Shown: piece by piece, positions 51,991-60,174 of the stretch
Layout of the letters: every line of letters starts with the position of its first letter
How positions within the stretch are numbered: the stretch's first letter is position 1
Assembly (NCBI RefSeq): GCF_019430905.1
Contig: NZ_JAHYCA010000004.1
Coordinates: forward strand, 62,001 to 126,000
From: Billgrantia antri
GTDB lineage: Bacteria; Pseudomonadota; Gammaproteobacteria; Pseudomonadales; Halomonadaceae
DNA length: 64,000 nt
Reading direction: 5' to 3'
Program-made: the position numbers and the translations under genes
The notes under the pieces: model-generated
The model's database searches: none
The model's input: the letters and a program-made list of their open reading frames with translations, nothing else
Told to the model about the DNA's origin: nothing

Positions 51991-52896
51991 ATGTTGCATA
52001 ACCTGGGCTCGATCAACCTCGACCACTTCTATCGGGTACCGCACCTGGTCCATCCCGGCGAAACGCTGGCCAGCCGCAGTTATCAGGTCGGTCTCGGCGG
52101 CAAGGGGGCCAATCAGTCACTGGCCATGGCGCAGGCCGGCGGCCGGGTGTGCCACTGGGGCCGCCTGGGTCGCCAGGACGGCTGGGCCCGCGACCGCCTG
52201 GCTCGCGCGGGCGTCGACGTCACTCACGTCGAGCTGGTGGACGAACCCAGCGGTCATGCCATCATCCAGGTCGACGACCACGGCGAGAACGCCATCATTC
52301 TCTGTCCCGGCGCCAACCACGGCTTCACCTCCCGGCATCGAAATGCCCTGTGCCAGGCGGCGCAACCCGGCGACTGGTTGCTGGTGCAAAACGAGTGCAA
52401 CGCCCTACCCGAACTGCTCGACGGCGCACGCAGGCAAGGCTTGTCCATCGCCTTCAACCCTGCTCCCATGAGCGATACGGTGCTCGAGTTACCGCTCGAT
52501 GCCTGTGAACTGCTGTTCGTCAACCGCGGCGAGGCTGCCTGGCTCGTCGGGCTGCCCGAGGCGAGCGATGCCCGCGTACTGCTGGAAGGCTTGCACGAAC
52601 GACTGCCGAATACCGCAACGGTGCTGACCCTCGGCAGCGAAGGCGCCTGGTACCAGTCGGGCAGCGAGCGCCACTTCCAGCCCGCACTGGCGGTGGAGCC
52701 GGTGGATACCACCGGCGCCGGCGATACCTTCATCGGCTATTTCATGGCCGCGCTCCAGGAGCAGCGCAGCATTCCCGACTGCCTGGCATTCGCCGCTCAT
52801 GCCGCGGCTCTCGGCGTACAGCGCCCCGGCGCCGCCGACAGCATTCCATCGCGCGACGACGTCGAGCGATATCTCACCGACTCAAAGAGCGCCTGA
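51991..52896 (+). CDS. PfkB family sugar kinase, ribokinase-like
   Basis: Carbohydrate kinase of 301 residues. The N-terminal substrate-binding GLGGKGANQSLAMAQAGG and the C-terminal ATP/anion-hole motif VDTTGAGDTFIGYF with the catalytic aspartate are both present. The wording is closest to ribokinase (RbsK). It precedes a nucleoside hydrolase by 18 bases; together they would turn nucleosides into base plus ribose and then ribose-5-phosphate. Confidence 0.88.
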   Translation: MLHNLGSINLDHFYRVPHLVHPGETLASRSYQVGLGGKGANQSLAMAQAGGRVCHWGRLGRQDGWARDRLARAGVDVTHVELVDEPSGHAIIQVDDHGENAIILCPGANHGFTSRHRNALCQAAQPGDWLLVQNECNALPELLDGARRQGLSIAFNPAPMSDTVLELPLDACELLFVNRGEAAWLVGLPEASDARVLLEGLHERLPNTATVLTLGSEGAWYQSGSERHFQPALAVEPVDTTGAGDTFIGYFMAALQEQRSIPDCLAFAAHAAALGVQRPGAADSIPSRDDVERYLTDSKSA

Positions 52897-52914
52897 CACC
52901 CACAAGGAGGCAAC

Positions 52915-53856
52915 GTGTCGCATCCGATCATCTTCGATACCGACCCCGGCGTCGACGACGCCCAGGCCATCGCCATCGCCCTGCGCCATCCCGAGATCGA
53001 TCTGCTCGGCCTGACCACCACCTACGGCAACGTCGACATCGAGACTGCCACGCACAACGCCCTGCTGCTGAGCGAACTGGCCGGGCGCGACATTCCCGTC
53101 GCCCAAGGAGCCGCCGGCCCCATGGTCAAGCCGCGTCATCCGGCACCGGCCCACATTCATGGCGCCAATGGGCTGGGCAACATCGAACTGCCCGACGTTA
53201 AGGGTGTCAAGGACCCACGCAGCGCCGCGCAGTTCATCGTCGACACTGTCAACGAGCGCCCCGGCGAAGTCATCCTGGTGGCCGTCGGCCCGGTAGGCAA
53301 CCTGGCCGCTGCGCTGCAGCTCGACCCGACACTCACCGAAAAGGTCAAACGCGTGGTGATCATGGGAGGCTCGATCCGTGAGGGTGGCAACGTCACCCCG
53401 GTGGCCGAGGCCAACATGTTCAACGATCCCCATGCAGCCCAGCGCGTGCTCACCGCCGGCTGGCCGCTGACTTTGGTCGGGCTCGACGTGACCCATCGCT
53501 GTGTCCTCACCCAGGCGCACATGCAGCGGATCGAGGCGGGGCAAGGAGAGCTGGGCAAAGTACTGGCCGGAAGCTACGCCTTCTACCGTGACTTCTACCG
53601 CGAATTCCTCGGCATCGACGGCTGCTGCCCGCATGACAGTTGCGCGCTGGCCTGGCTGCTGCGCCCGGAGCTGTTCACCACCGCCCCGGGTCACCTTTCG
53701 GTCGTCACGGACGGCATTGCCGAAGGTCAGACGATCTTCGCCCCCGAGGGGCGCGGCTTCATCCAGGAGCGCTGGTCGCAGACGCCCTTGGTGGAGGTGT
53801 GCCTCGAGGTGGACGGCGAGGCCGTGGTGGAGTGGATCGCCGACACCTTGAGCTGA
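52915..53856 (+). CDS. Inosine/uridine-preferring nucleoside hydrolase
   Basis: Calcium-dependent N-ribohydrolase of 313 residues that splits ribonucleosides into base and ribose. The N-terminal FDTDPGVDDAQAI is the metal and ribose-binding signature; VVIMGGSIREGGNVTPVAEANMFNDP and the PHDSCALAW stretch with the catalytic His follow. The start is GTG at 52915, set by a strong AAGGAGG site. It completes a salvage-like operon with the PfkB kinase. The stop is 6 bases from the convergent acylphosphatase stop. Confidence 0.93.
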   Translation: MSHPIIFDTDPGVDDAQAIAIALRHPEIDLLGLTTTYGNVDIETATHNALLLSELAGRDIPVAQGAAGPMVKPRHPAPAHIHGANGLGNIELPDVKGVKDPRSAAQFIVDTVNERPGEVILVAVGPVGNLAAALQLDPTLTEKVKRVVIMGGSIREGGNVTPVAEANMFNDPHAAQRVLTAGWPLTLVGLDVTHRCVLTQAHMQRIEAGQGELGKVLAGSYAFYRDFYREFLGIDGCCPHDSCALAWLLRPELFTTAPGHLSVVTDGIAEGQTIFAPEGRGFIQERWSQTPLVEVCLEVDGEAVVEWIADTLS

Positions 53857-53862
53857 GACGAA

Positions 53863-54135
53863 CTACAGACAGACGAAACAATCCGGGTCACGGCACTCGA
53901 TCGATTCCAGTTCGACGTGCGTGACTCGGGCATTGGGCGGGCCCTGCCACAGCCACGACGCCACCTGGTTGACCGCTTCTCCATCACCGCATAGCAACAC
54001 CTCGACCTGACCGTCGGGGAGGTTCTTGGCATAGCCGGTCAAGCCATGCTGAAGTGCCTGCTCCTGGACCGATCGGCGATACCACACGCCCTGGACCTTG
54101 CCAGCCACCTTACCTTTCACGCAGCGTTTGCTCAT
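53863..54135 (-). CDS. acyP: Acylphosphatase
   Basis: Small enzyme of 90 residues that hydrolyses acyl phosphates such as carbamoyl or 1,3-bisphosphoglycerate phosphates. The catalytic GKVQGVWYRRSVQEQA contains the essential Arg, and the Asn lies in GYAKNLPDGQVEV. The ATG at 54135 follows GAGGGAAGC; the frame is open upstream to 54219 without homology. Confidence 0.94.
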   Translation of the reverse strand: MSKRCVKGKVAGKVQGVWYRRSVQEQALQHGLTGYAKNLPDGQVEVLLCGDGEAVNQVASWLWQGPPNARVTHVELESIECRDPDCFVCL

Positions 54136-54383
54136 GCTTCCCTCCTCGCTCCGACAGTCCATACTCGCCCTTTCCAGTCTGACTGCATGCGTCAAGCCTG
54201 GATAGCGTACCGGAATCAACGCACAAGACCCGTACGCGGGATTCCAGTCGCCAGCGCAAATGCTCTAATCTTGATAATAGGGATGCGGCCTCGCCACAAG
54301 CAATGTCCGCCCCGGTGGAAGCGGTGCCACCCACTGCATTCCAGACCACAACAAGCAAGAATCCTCACGAGGGAGATAACGCC

Positions 54384-55418
54384 ATGCGGGTCTTCGACCA
54401 CCCCGAGTTCGACCATCACCAGCAGATCGTCTTCGGCTGCGATGAAGCCAGCGGCCTGCGGGCCATCATCGCCGTTCACGACACGCGCCGTGGCCCTGCC
54501 CTGGGCGGTCTGCGCATCTACCCCTATGCCGATGAAGCCGATGCCCTGACCGACGTACTGCGACTGTCCCGCGGCATGACCTACAAGTCCGCCCTGGCCG
54601 ACTTGCCTCTCGGCGGCGGCAAGGCGGTAATCATCGCCGACCCCCGGCGTGACAAGACACCCGCCCTGCTGCGTGCGATGGGGCGGCTCGTCGAGTCGCT
54701 GGGCGGACGTTACATCACCGCCGAGGACTCCGGCAGCGGCGAAGAGGACATGCGTCTCATCCGCCAGGAGACCCGACACGTCAGCGGTCTGGGCCGAGGC
54801 GGCGATTCCGGCGACCCCTCGCCCTTCACCGCCCATGGTGTGTTCTGCGCACTGAAGAGCGCCGTACGCCATCGCTTCGGTCGCGATGAGCTGAAAGACC
54901 TGAGGGTGGCCATTCAAGGAGTCGGCCATGTCGGGGCGCACCTGGCCCGCGAGCTGCATGCGGCGGGGGCCAAGCTGGTGCTTGCCGATGTCGACCGTGA
55001 CAGCCTGGGGATGCTGAGCGAAGAACTGGAAGCGCAGAACGTGGCGCCCGAAGCGATCTTCGACGCCGAGGTCGACGTCTTCGCCCCCTGCGCCATGGGC
55101 GCCGTACTCACCCGCGAAGTGGCCGACCGGCTCAGGGCCACGGTGGTCTGCGGCGCGGCCAACAATCAATTGGCCACGCCCGATGTTGCGGGACGCCTGC
55201 ATGACCGCGGCATCCTCTATGCACCCGACTATGTGGCCAATGCCGGGGGAGTCATCGAGGTGGAAGCCCAACGTCACGACCGCTACGACCGCGAGGCCGT
55301 GATGCGCCATGTAGAGCGGATTTCCACCACCATCGACGAAATCTTCACGCGCGCTCGGGCAGAGGAAAGAACGCCGTCCGAGGTAGCCGACCGACTCGCG
55401 CGCGAGCGGCTGGGCTGA
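54384..55418 (+). CDS. Leucine dehydrogenase-type Glu/Leu/Phe/Val dehydrogenase
   Basis: NAD-dependent amino acid dehydrogenase of 344 residues that interconverts branched-chain amino acids and 2-oxo acids. Visible are GPALGGLRIYPY, the catalytic Lys in MTYKSALADLPLGGGKAVI and the cofactor-binding IQGVGHVGAHLA. The length and PLGGGKAVI wording fit leucine dehydrogenase rather than the longer glutamate dehydrogenases. The ATG at 54384 has a GGGAGA site. Divergent from acyP by 248 bases. Confidence 0.88.
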   Translation: MRVFDHPEFDHHQQIVFGCDEASGLRAIIAVHDTRRGPALGGLRIYPYADEADALTDVLRLSRGMTYKSALADLPLGGGKAVIIADPRRDKTPALLRAMGRLVESLGGRYITAEDSGSGEEDMRLIRQETRHVSGLGRGGDSGDPSPFTAHGVFCALKSAVRHRFGRDELKDLRVAIQGVGHVGAHLARELHAAGAKLVLADVDRDSLGMLSEELEAQNVAPEAIFDAEVDVFAPCAMGAVLTREVADRLRATVVCGAANNQLATPDVAGRLHDRGILYAPDYVANAGGVIEVEAQRHDRYDREAVMRHVERISTTIDEIFTRARAEERTPSEVADRLARERLG

Positions 55419-55421
55419 ACT

Positions 55422-55450
55422 GTCGCTGGGCGGCCCCGCCGCCCAGCGAC
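55422..55450. terminator. Bidirectional hairpin between the dehydrogenase and yihY
   Basis: A perfect 12-bp GC-rich stem (55422-55433 with 55439-55450) and 5-base loop exactly fill the gap between the two convergent stop codons. No T-tract follows, but its placement argues for a two-way terminator. Confidence 0.6.
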
Positions 55451-56356
55451 TCATTCCGTCACTAGCTCGCGCCTGACGACCACGGCGCTGTTGCGTGGTA
55501 CGACCTCGCGGCCCTTCGCAACCAGATAGCTGCGCGTAAAGGCAGCACCGAACAGTAGAATCAGCGAGCTGTAGTAGACCCACAGCAGGACCATGACCAA
55601 GGAGCCGGCAGCCCCGTAGGTCGAGGCCGTGGCGGTATAGGCAAGGTAGGAGGCGATGGCGCTGCGTCCGATGGCGAACAGCAGCGCCGTGACCACGGCG
55701 CCCAGCAGCACGTCCCGCCAGCTCAGAACCACGTCGGGCAGCACCTTGAAGATGGTGGCAAACAGGGCGGCGATCACGGCCAGTGAGATCAGGAATTCAG
55801 CTCCTGCCGTTACCGGACCGACCAGCGGCATGGCGTCGCCGATGGCCTGGAGCATGGCGCGCACCATCACACCGACCAGCAGCGACACGAGCATGATGAA
55901 GCCGATGGCGAGCACCACCGTGAGCGACAGCAGGCGCTGCTTCAGAAACACCAGAACGCTGTTGCGGCTGGGTTTAGCCGTGACCCCCCAGATCATGTTC
56001 AGTGAATACTGCATCTGGGCGAACACTGTGGTGGCCCCCACTAGCAAGCCGCCAAACCCGAGCAAGGTCGGCATGAGGCCTGACTCCTCGATACGCGAGC
56101 GCGCCACCGCCTGTTCGATCGATCGTGCTGCCTCTTCACCGAGTGCACCTTCGAAGCGCGCGACGATCTCTCCCTGGGCGGCATCGGCACCAAAGACAAT
56201 CCCGATCACCGCTACCGCGATGATGACCGTCGGAGCCAGCGAAAAGAGGGTATAGAATGCCAGCGAACCGGCATAGCTGAAGGCATTGCGCTCCAGCCAA
56301 AGGCTGACGGCCTGACGGATCGTATTCCACCAGAACCGGAACGAGAGACTACGCAC
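55451..56356 (-). CDS. YihY/BrkB family inner-membrane protein
   Basis: Integral membrane protein of 301 residues in the YihY family (formerly mis-annotated as ribonuclease BN). About six membrane helices are seen, with the typical FSYAGSLAFYTLFSLAPTVIIAVAV near the N-terminus and TYGAAGSLVMVLLWVYYSSLILLFGA near the C-terminus. I chose the GTG at 56356 because AAGGAGGT lies right before it. Function is unknown. Confidence 0.9.
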   Translation of the reverse strand: MRSLSFRFWWNTIRQAVSLWLERNAFSYAGSLAFYTLFSLAPTVIIAVAVIGIVFGADAAQGEIVARFEGALGEEAARSIEQAVARSRIEESGLMPTLLGFGGLLVGATTVFAQMQYSLNMIWGVTAKPSRNSVLVFLKQRLLSLTVVLAIGFIMLVSLLVGVMVRAMLQAIGDAMPLVGPVTAGAEFLISLAVIAALFATIFKVLPDVVLSWRDVLLGAVVTALLFAIGRSAIASYLAYTATASTYGAAGSLVMVLLWVYYSSLILLFGAAFTRSYLVAKGREVVPRNSAVVVRRELVTE

Positions 56357-56511
56357 GGCACCTCCTTGTCCAATCACTCCGCCTGTAGCATACCCAATCG
56401 AAATACTCCTGTCGGCAATGACTTGCGTTTGTCGGCATAGGCCCGCATTGCAGCCCCGAACCGACCACGCCCATAATAAGGCCCCCCGAGCCAGCCGCGA
56501 AGGATACGCCG

Positions 56512-57588
56512 ATGTACGATACCGACCACGATTTCGACTGTCTCGTCTTCATCGGCCGTTTCCAGCCTCCCCACCTCGGGCACCTGGCAGTGATCAATGA
56601 GGCCCTGCGTCATGCGCGTCAGGTGATCGTACTGGTGGGCTCTGCCTGGCAGGCGCGCTCGCTGCGCAACCCGTGGCGCTTCGACGAGCGGCAGGCGCAG
56701 CTACGCAGCTGCTTCGACGAGGAGGAGAACGCACGGCTGGAAATCGTGCCGCTACTGGACGCTCTCTACAACAATGACGTTTGGGTACGTGACGTGCAGC
56801 GCAAGGTGCGCGATATCGCCGGCCATCACCATGCACGGCTGCCGCGGATCGGCCTGATCGGCGCCAGCCGCGGTCAGTCGAGCTATTACCTCTCGCTGTT
56901 CCCCCAGTGGGAGTCGGTCAGTGTGCCGCTGGTCGACGGCATTTCCGCCAGCCAGATCCGTGAGCGCCTGTTCCGTTCGTCTTCCTCCATGGAGGATTAC
57001 CTCAGCACCGGGGCGACCCACGACCTGCCGCCCGGTGTCTGCGATGCGCTACGCAACTTTGCCGGCAGCGACGCCCACCTGCAGTTGGTGGAGGAGCAAA
57101 GGCTGCTCGATCAGTATCGACAGGCCTGGGCCAACGCTCCCTACCCGCCCATCTTCGTTACCGTCAATGCGGTGGTGGTGCAATCTGGCCACGTGCTGTT
57201 GGTTCGCCGCACCGCGGCTCCCGGCAAGGGATTGCTGGCCTTGCCCGGCGGTTTCGTCAACCCGCACGAGCGTCTGCTCGACGCCTGCCTGCGCGAACTG
57301 CGTGAGCGTGTCCGTCTCAAGGTGCCGGAACCGGTGCTGAAAGGCTCGCTTCGCGGTCAGCGCCTATTCGACGAACCTCACCGCAGCTGGCGTGGCCGCA
57401 CCCTGGCCGAAGCCTTCTACTTCGCCCTGCGCCCGGATCAGCAACTGCCCCAGCTCAAGCCGGTCAAGGGTGGCGACCACGCCCGCTGGGTGCCGCTGGC
57501 CGAACTCGAACCCGACAGCCTGTTCGAGGACCACTTCTTCATCATCCAGAACTTTCTCGGCCTGCCGGCCGATTTCAGCGGGATTTAA
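56512..57588 (+). CDS. nadM: NMN adenylyltransferase fused to a degenerate Nudix domain
   Basis: Bifunctional NadM-Nudix architecture of 358 residues. The N-terminal nucleotidyltransferase domain (about 8-165) has [10 protein letters not shown] and [11 protein letters not shown] and should adenylate NMN to NAD. The C-terminal Nudix domain (about 212-345) retains G247-x5-E253 and R261-E262 but has Arg266 where the box normally has its second adjacent Glu and Arg268 in place of Gly. This may weaken ADP-ribose pyrophosphatase activity. Convergent with the downstream LysR gene, their stop codons overlapping by 4 bases. Confidence 0.88.
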   Translation: MYDTDHDFDCLVFIGRFQPPHLGHLAVINEALRHARQVIVLVGSAWQARSLRNPWRFDERQAQLRSCFDEEENARLEIVPLLDALYNNDVWVRDVQRKVRDIAGHHHARLPRIGLIGASRGQSSYYLSLFPQWESVSVPLVDGISASQIRERLFRSSSSMEDYLSTGATHDLPPGVCDALRNFAGSDAHLQLVEEQRLLDQYRQAWANAPYPPIFVTVNAVVVQSGHVLLVRRTAAPGKGLLALPGGFVNPHERLLDACLRELRERVRLKVPEPVLKGSLRGQRLFDEPHRSWRGRTLAEAFYFALRPDQQLPQLKPVKGGDHARWVPLAELEPDSLFEDHFFIIQNFLGLPADFSGI

Positions 57589-58502
57589 GCTTGTAGGAAG
57601 TCACGCGGTAGCTTCATCATCTGCCGCCAGAGTTTTTCCACCCCGGGCTTGTGCACCAACGAACAGCGATAGAGCCGAATCTCCAGCGGCACATCCCATT
57701 TCTCGCCGCCGGCACGTACCAGCCGGCCGTTCTTGAGCTCCTCGCGCACGCAGAAGTCGGGAATCCAGGCTAGCCCCACTCCTTGCAGCACCATGCCCTT
57801 CAGACCCTCTGCCATGGCCGTCTCGTAGACGGTGCGCAGGCGCAGGCGCAGCGGGTCGTTCTTGAGCAGCATGCGCACGCTGCGGCCGAGAAAGGCACCC
57901 TGGGTGTAGGCCAGGTAGGGAATCGTATCCTTGCTCTCGAGGCTGAAGCGCGGCTTGCCCTGGTCATCGGCAAGGCTCACCGGAAGCATCTTGACCTGCC
58001 CGATCGAAAACGAAGGAAACACCTCGGCATCCAACTGCATGGTTGCGTAGGGATCGTGATAGGCCAGCATCAGGTCGCAGTTGCCCTCGCGCAACACGTG
58101 TATGGCCTCGCCCACGTTCATGGCCACCAGGCGAGTCGGCAGCTCGCCCAATCCCTCCTGGAGCCGCGAGATCCACTCGGGATAGAAACTCAACGCCAGG
58201 GAGTGCGCGGCCACGATGTCCAGCGCCTCGCGTGCCATCGAGACGCCGCGCAGGTGGCCCAGGCATTCATTGAGCTGTTCCACCAGGTTGCGCGCCGTGA
58301 CCAGGAACAGCTGCCCTTCCGGAGTCAGGTTGATGGGCGTGGTCGAACGGTCGACGAGGGTTACGCCGACCGCCTGCTCGAGCGCACGAATGCGTCGACT
58401 GAAGGCCGGCTGGGTGACATGACGCTGCCGAGCGGAGGCAGAGAAGCTGCGGGTGTTGGCCAGGGCCACGAAATCTTCCAGCCACTTTGTCTCGAGGTTC
58501 AC
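57585..58502 (-). CDS. LysR family regulator, HypT-like (second copy)
   Basis: Transcription regulator of 305 residues. The N-terminal winged helix (METK-like start, WLEDFVALANTRSFSASARQRHVTQPAFSRR) and substrate-binding domain are of the HypT (YjiE) subtype. It is a paralogue of the regulator at 24988-25896, sharing the start pattern, VTQP[TA]FSRRI and the C-terminal P-L-E-I-R-L-Y-R. No obvious target gene is adjacent except nadM, convergent, and cls, so its regulon is not clear from context. Confidence 0.88.
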   Translation of the reverse strand: MNLETKWLEDFVALANTRSFSASARQRHVTQPAFSRRIRALEQAVGVTLVDRSTTPINLTPEGQLFLVTARNLVEQLNECLGHLRGVSMAREALDIVAAHSLALSFYPEWISRLQEGLGELPTRLVAMNVGEAIHVLREGNCDLMLAYHDPYATMQLDAEVFPSFSIGQVKMLPVSLADDQGKPRFSLESKDTIPYLAYTQGAFLGRSVRMLLKNDPLRLRLRTVYETAMAEGLKGMVLQGVGLAWIPDFCVREELKNGRLVRAGGEKWDVPLEIRLYRCSLVHKPGVEKLWRQMMKLPRDFLQA

Positions 58503-58620
58503 CGCGACTCCCGCTGACAGCCATCACAGTTTGAGGTAAGGCGCACCGCAGTGCGCGGCCATTTGCCAGGCAGCGCCTAATGTACCCCAGCCGCTATCCG
58601 AACCCAAGCGCAGTCATGCC

Positions 58621-60039
58621 TTACTGGACCGGCGCCATCAGGTAGGCAGCGCGCGAAACCAGCTTGCTCCATAGCGGCCGATTGTGCAGCTCCTCGTAAT
58701 CGATACGGCGACACGCCGCGAAATCACGCTCGAGCATGCGATGTACCTCGTCGGCAAAGCCCTGGTCGGGAATGTAGGCGGTGATCTCGAAGTTGAGGCG
58801 AAAAGAACGATTGTCGAGATTAACCGTGCCTACGGCCGCCGCCACATCATCGATCAGAATCACCTTCTGGTGCATGAAGCCGGGCTGGTAGCGATAGACC
58901 TTGATCCCCGCTCGCACCATGTCGGGCAGAAAAGAGAAGGCTGACAGATAGATCAATAGGTGATCGGGATGTTCGGGCATCATGATGCGGACGTCCACCC
59001 CACGCATGGCGGCCAGGCGCAGGGCGTCCTGGACGCCCTGATCCGGGACGAAGTAGGGGCTGGTAACCCATAGACGCTCGTTGGCGCTATGAATGGCATG
59101 CTGCACCAGCAGGCTGGCGGTTTCCTGCCGGTCAGCCGGCCCAGATGGCACGATGACGATGTTCTGGCATTCGTCGCAGACGACCTGTGGTTCCCAGGCA
59201 AGATTGATTACCTCGCCCGTGGCCCAGTGCCAATCTTCCCAGAACGCCTCCTGAAGGCCCAATACGCTGGGGCCGCTCAACTTCAGGTGCGTGTCGCGCC
59301 AAGGCCCGTGTCGCGGATGCTGGCCCAGATATTCGACGCCGACATTGAATCCGCCGAGCCAGCCTTCGCCACCGTCCACGACGAGAATTTTACGATGGTT
59401 GCGGAAATTGAGCTGGAAGCGATGCTTGAAGCCACGTGACGAGCGGAACGGGCTGACCTCAACACCAGCCTCACCAAGCTCGCTCAGATAACCTTCGGCC
59501 AGCTTGCGACTACCGATCTCGTCATACAGAAAATAGACCCGCACGCCCCGTCGCACGGCACGCAGCAGGTGCTCCTTGAGCTGCTGCCCGAGGGCATCGT
59601 GACGCACGATGAAGAACTGCACCAGCACGTATTCGCAGGCGGCGTCGATACCGGCAAATATACTGTCAAAGGTGGCCTTGCCGTCAATCAACAGCTCTGC
59701 ATGGTTACCGCTGGTCAGCGGCATCATGGCCAGTCGCTCCACCGCCCTCACGTCATGGTTGCGAGTATCGGCCTGGTAGGGTTCGAGGCGAACGCGGTAG
59801 TCGGCAAGTATCCGTCGCAGCACGGTATCCCGCTCGCCACGGGCCGAGACATAGCCGTAGAAGCGCGGCCGCCCGAAGACCCAGTACGCCGGGACCGCAA
59901 GATAAGGAATGGTGATAAGGGAGATGATCCAGGCCACGGCTCCCTGAGAGGTACGACTGGAGAGCAGTGCCAGTATCGCAGATAGAAAGCCGAGCAGATG
60001 CACCACGAAGATTGCCAGGCCGAACAGCCAGGATGCCAT
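58621..60039 (-). CDS. cls: Cardiolipin synthase
   Basis: Inner-membrane phospholipase D-family enzyme of 472 residues that condenses two phosphatidylglycerols to cardiolipin. Two N-terminal helices (about 2-60) precede two HKD motifs, HRKILVVDGGEGWLGG and HQKVILIDDVAAAVGTVNLD. I chose the ATG at 60039 because GGGAGAG precedes it; an ATG at 60063 lacks a site. Cardiolipin content often rises with salt, which fits a halophile. Its best match among ClsA, ClsB and ClsC is ClsA. Confidence 0.93.
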   Translation of the reverse strand: MASWLFGLAIFVVHLLGFLSAILALLSSRTSQGAVAWIISLITIPYLAVPAYWVFGRPRFYGYVSARGERDTVLRRILADYRVRLEPYQADTRNHDVRAVERLAMMPLTSGNHAELLIDGKATFDSIFAGIDAACEYVLVQFFIVRHDALGQQLKEHLLRAVRRGVRVYFLYDEIGSRKLAEGYLSELGEAGVEVSPFRSSRGFKHRFQLNFRNHRKILVVDGGEGWLGGFNVGVEYLGQHPRHGPWRDTHLKLSGPSVLGLQEAFWEDWHWATGEVINLAWEPQVVCDECQNIVIVPSGPADRQETASLLVQHAIHSANERLWVTSPYFVPDQGVQDALRLAAMRGVDVRIMMPEHPDHLLIYLSAFSFLPDMVRAGIKVYRYQPGFMHQKVILIDDVAAAVGTVNLDNRSFRLNFEITAYIPDQGFADEVHRMLERDFAACRRIDYEELHNRPLWSKLVSRAAYLMAPVQ

Positions 60040-60088
60040 GATCTCTCCCTGAAAAAACAGCATGCTGCAGCATACCCCAGACGATGAC

Positions 60089-60110
60089 GGCCCCGCCAGT
60101 TGGCGGGGCC
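60089..60110. terminator. Hairpin downstream of the fumarase gene
   Basis: A 9-bp GC-only stem (60089-60097 with 60102-60110) and 4-base loop lie between the fumarase stop and cls start. No T-tract on the minus strand, so termination efficiency is uncertain. Confidence 0.45.
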
Positions 60111-60174
60111 GCTTTCATCGAACGCATTGCCGGTCGCGAGGGAGCGCGCCGGGCTGTTACGCTGAGCCAGCGCA

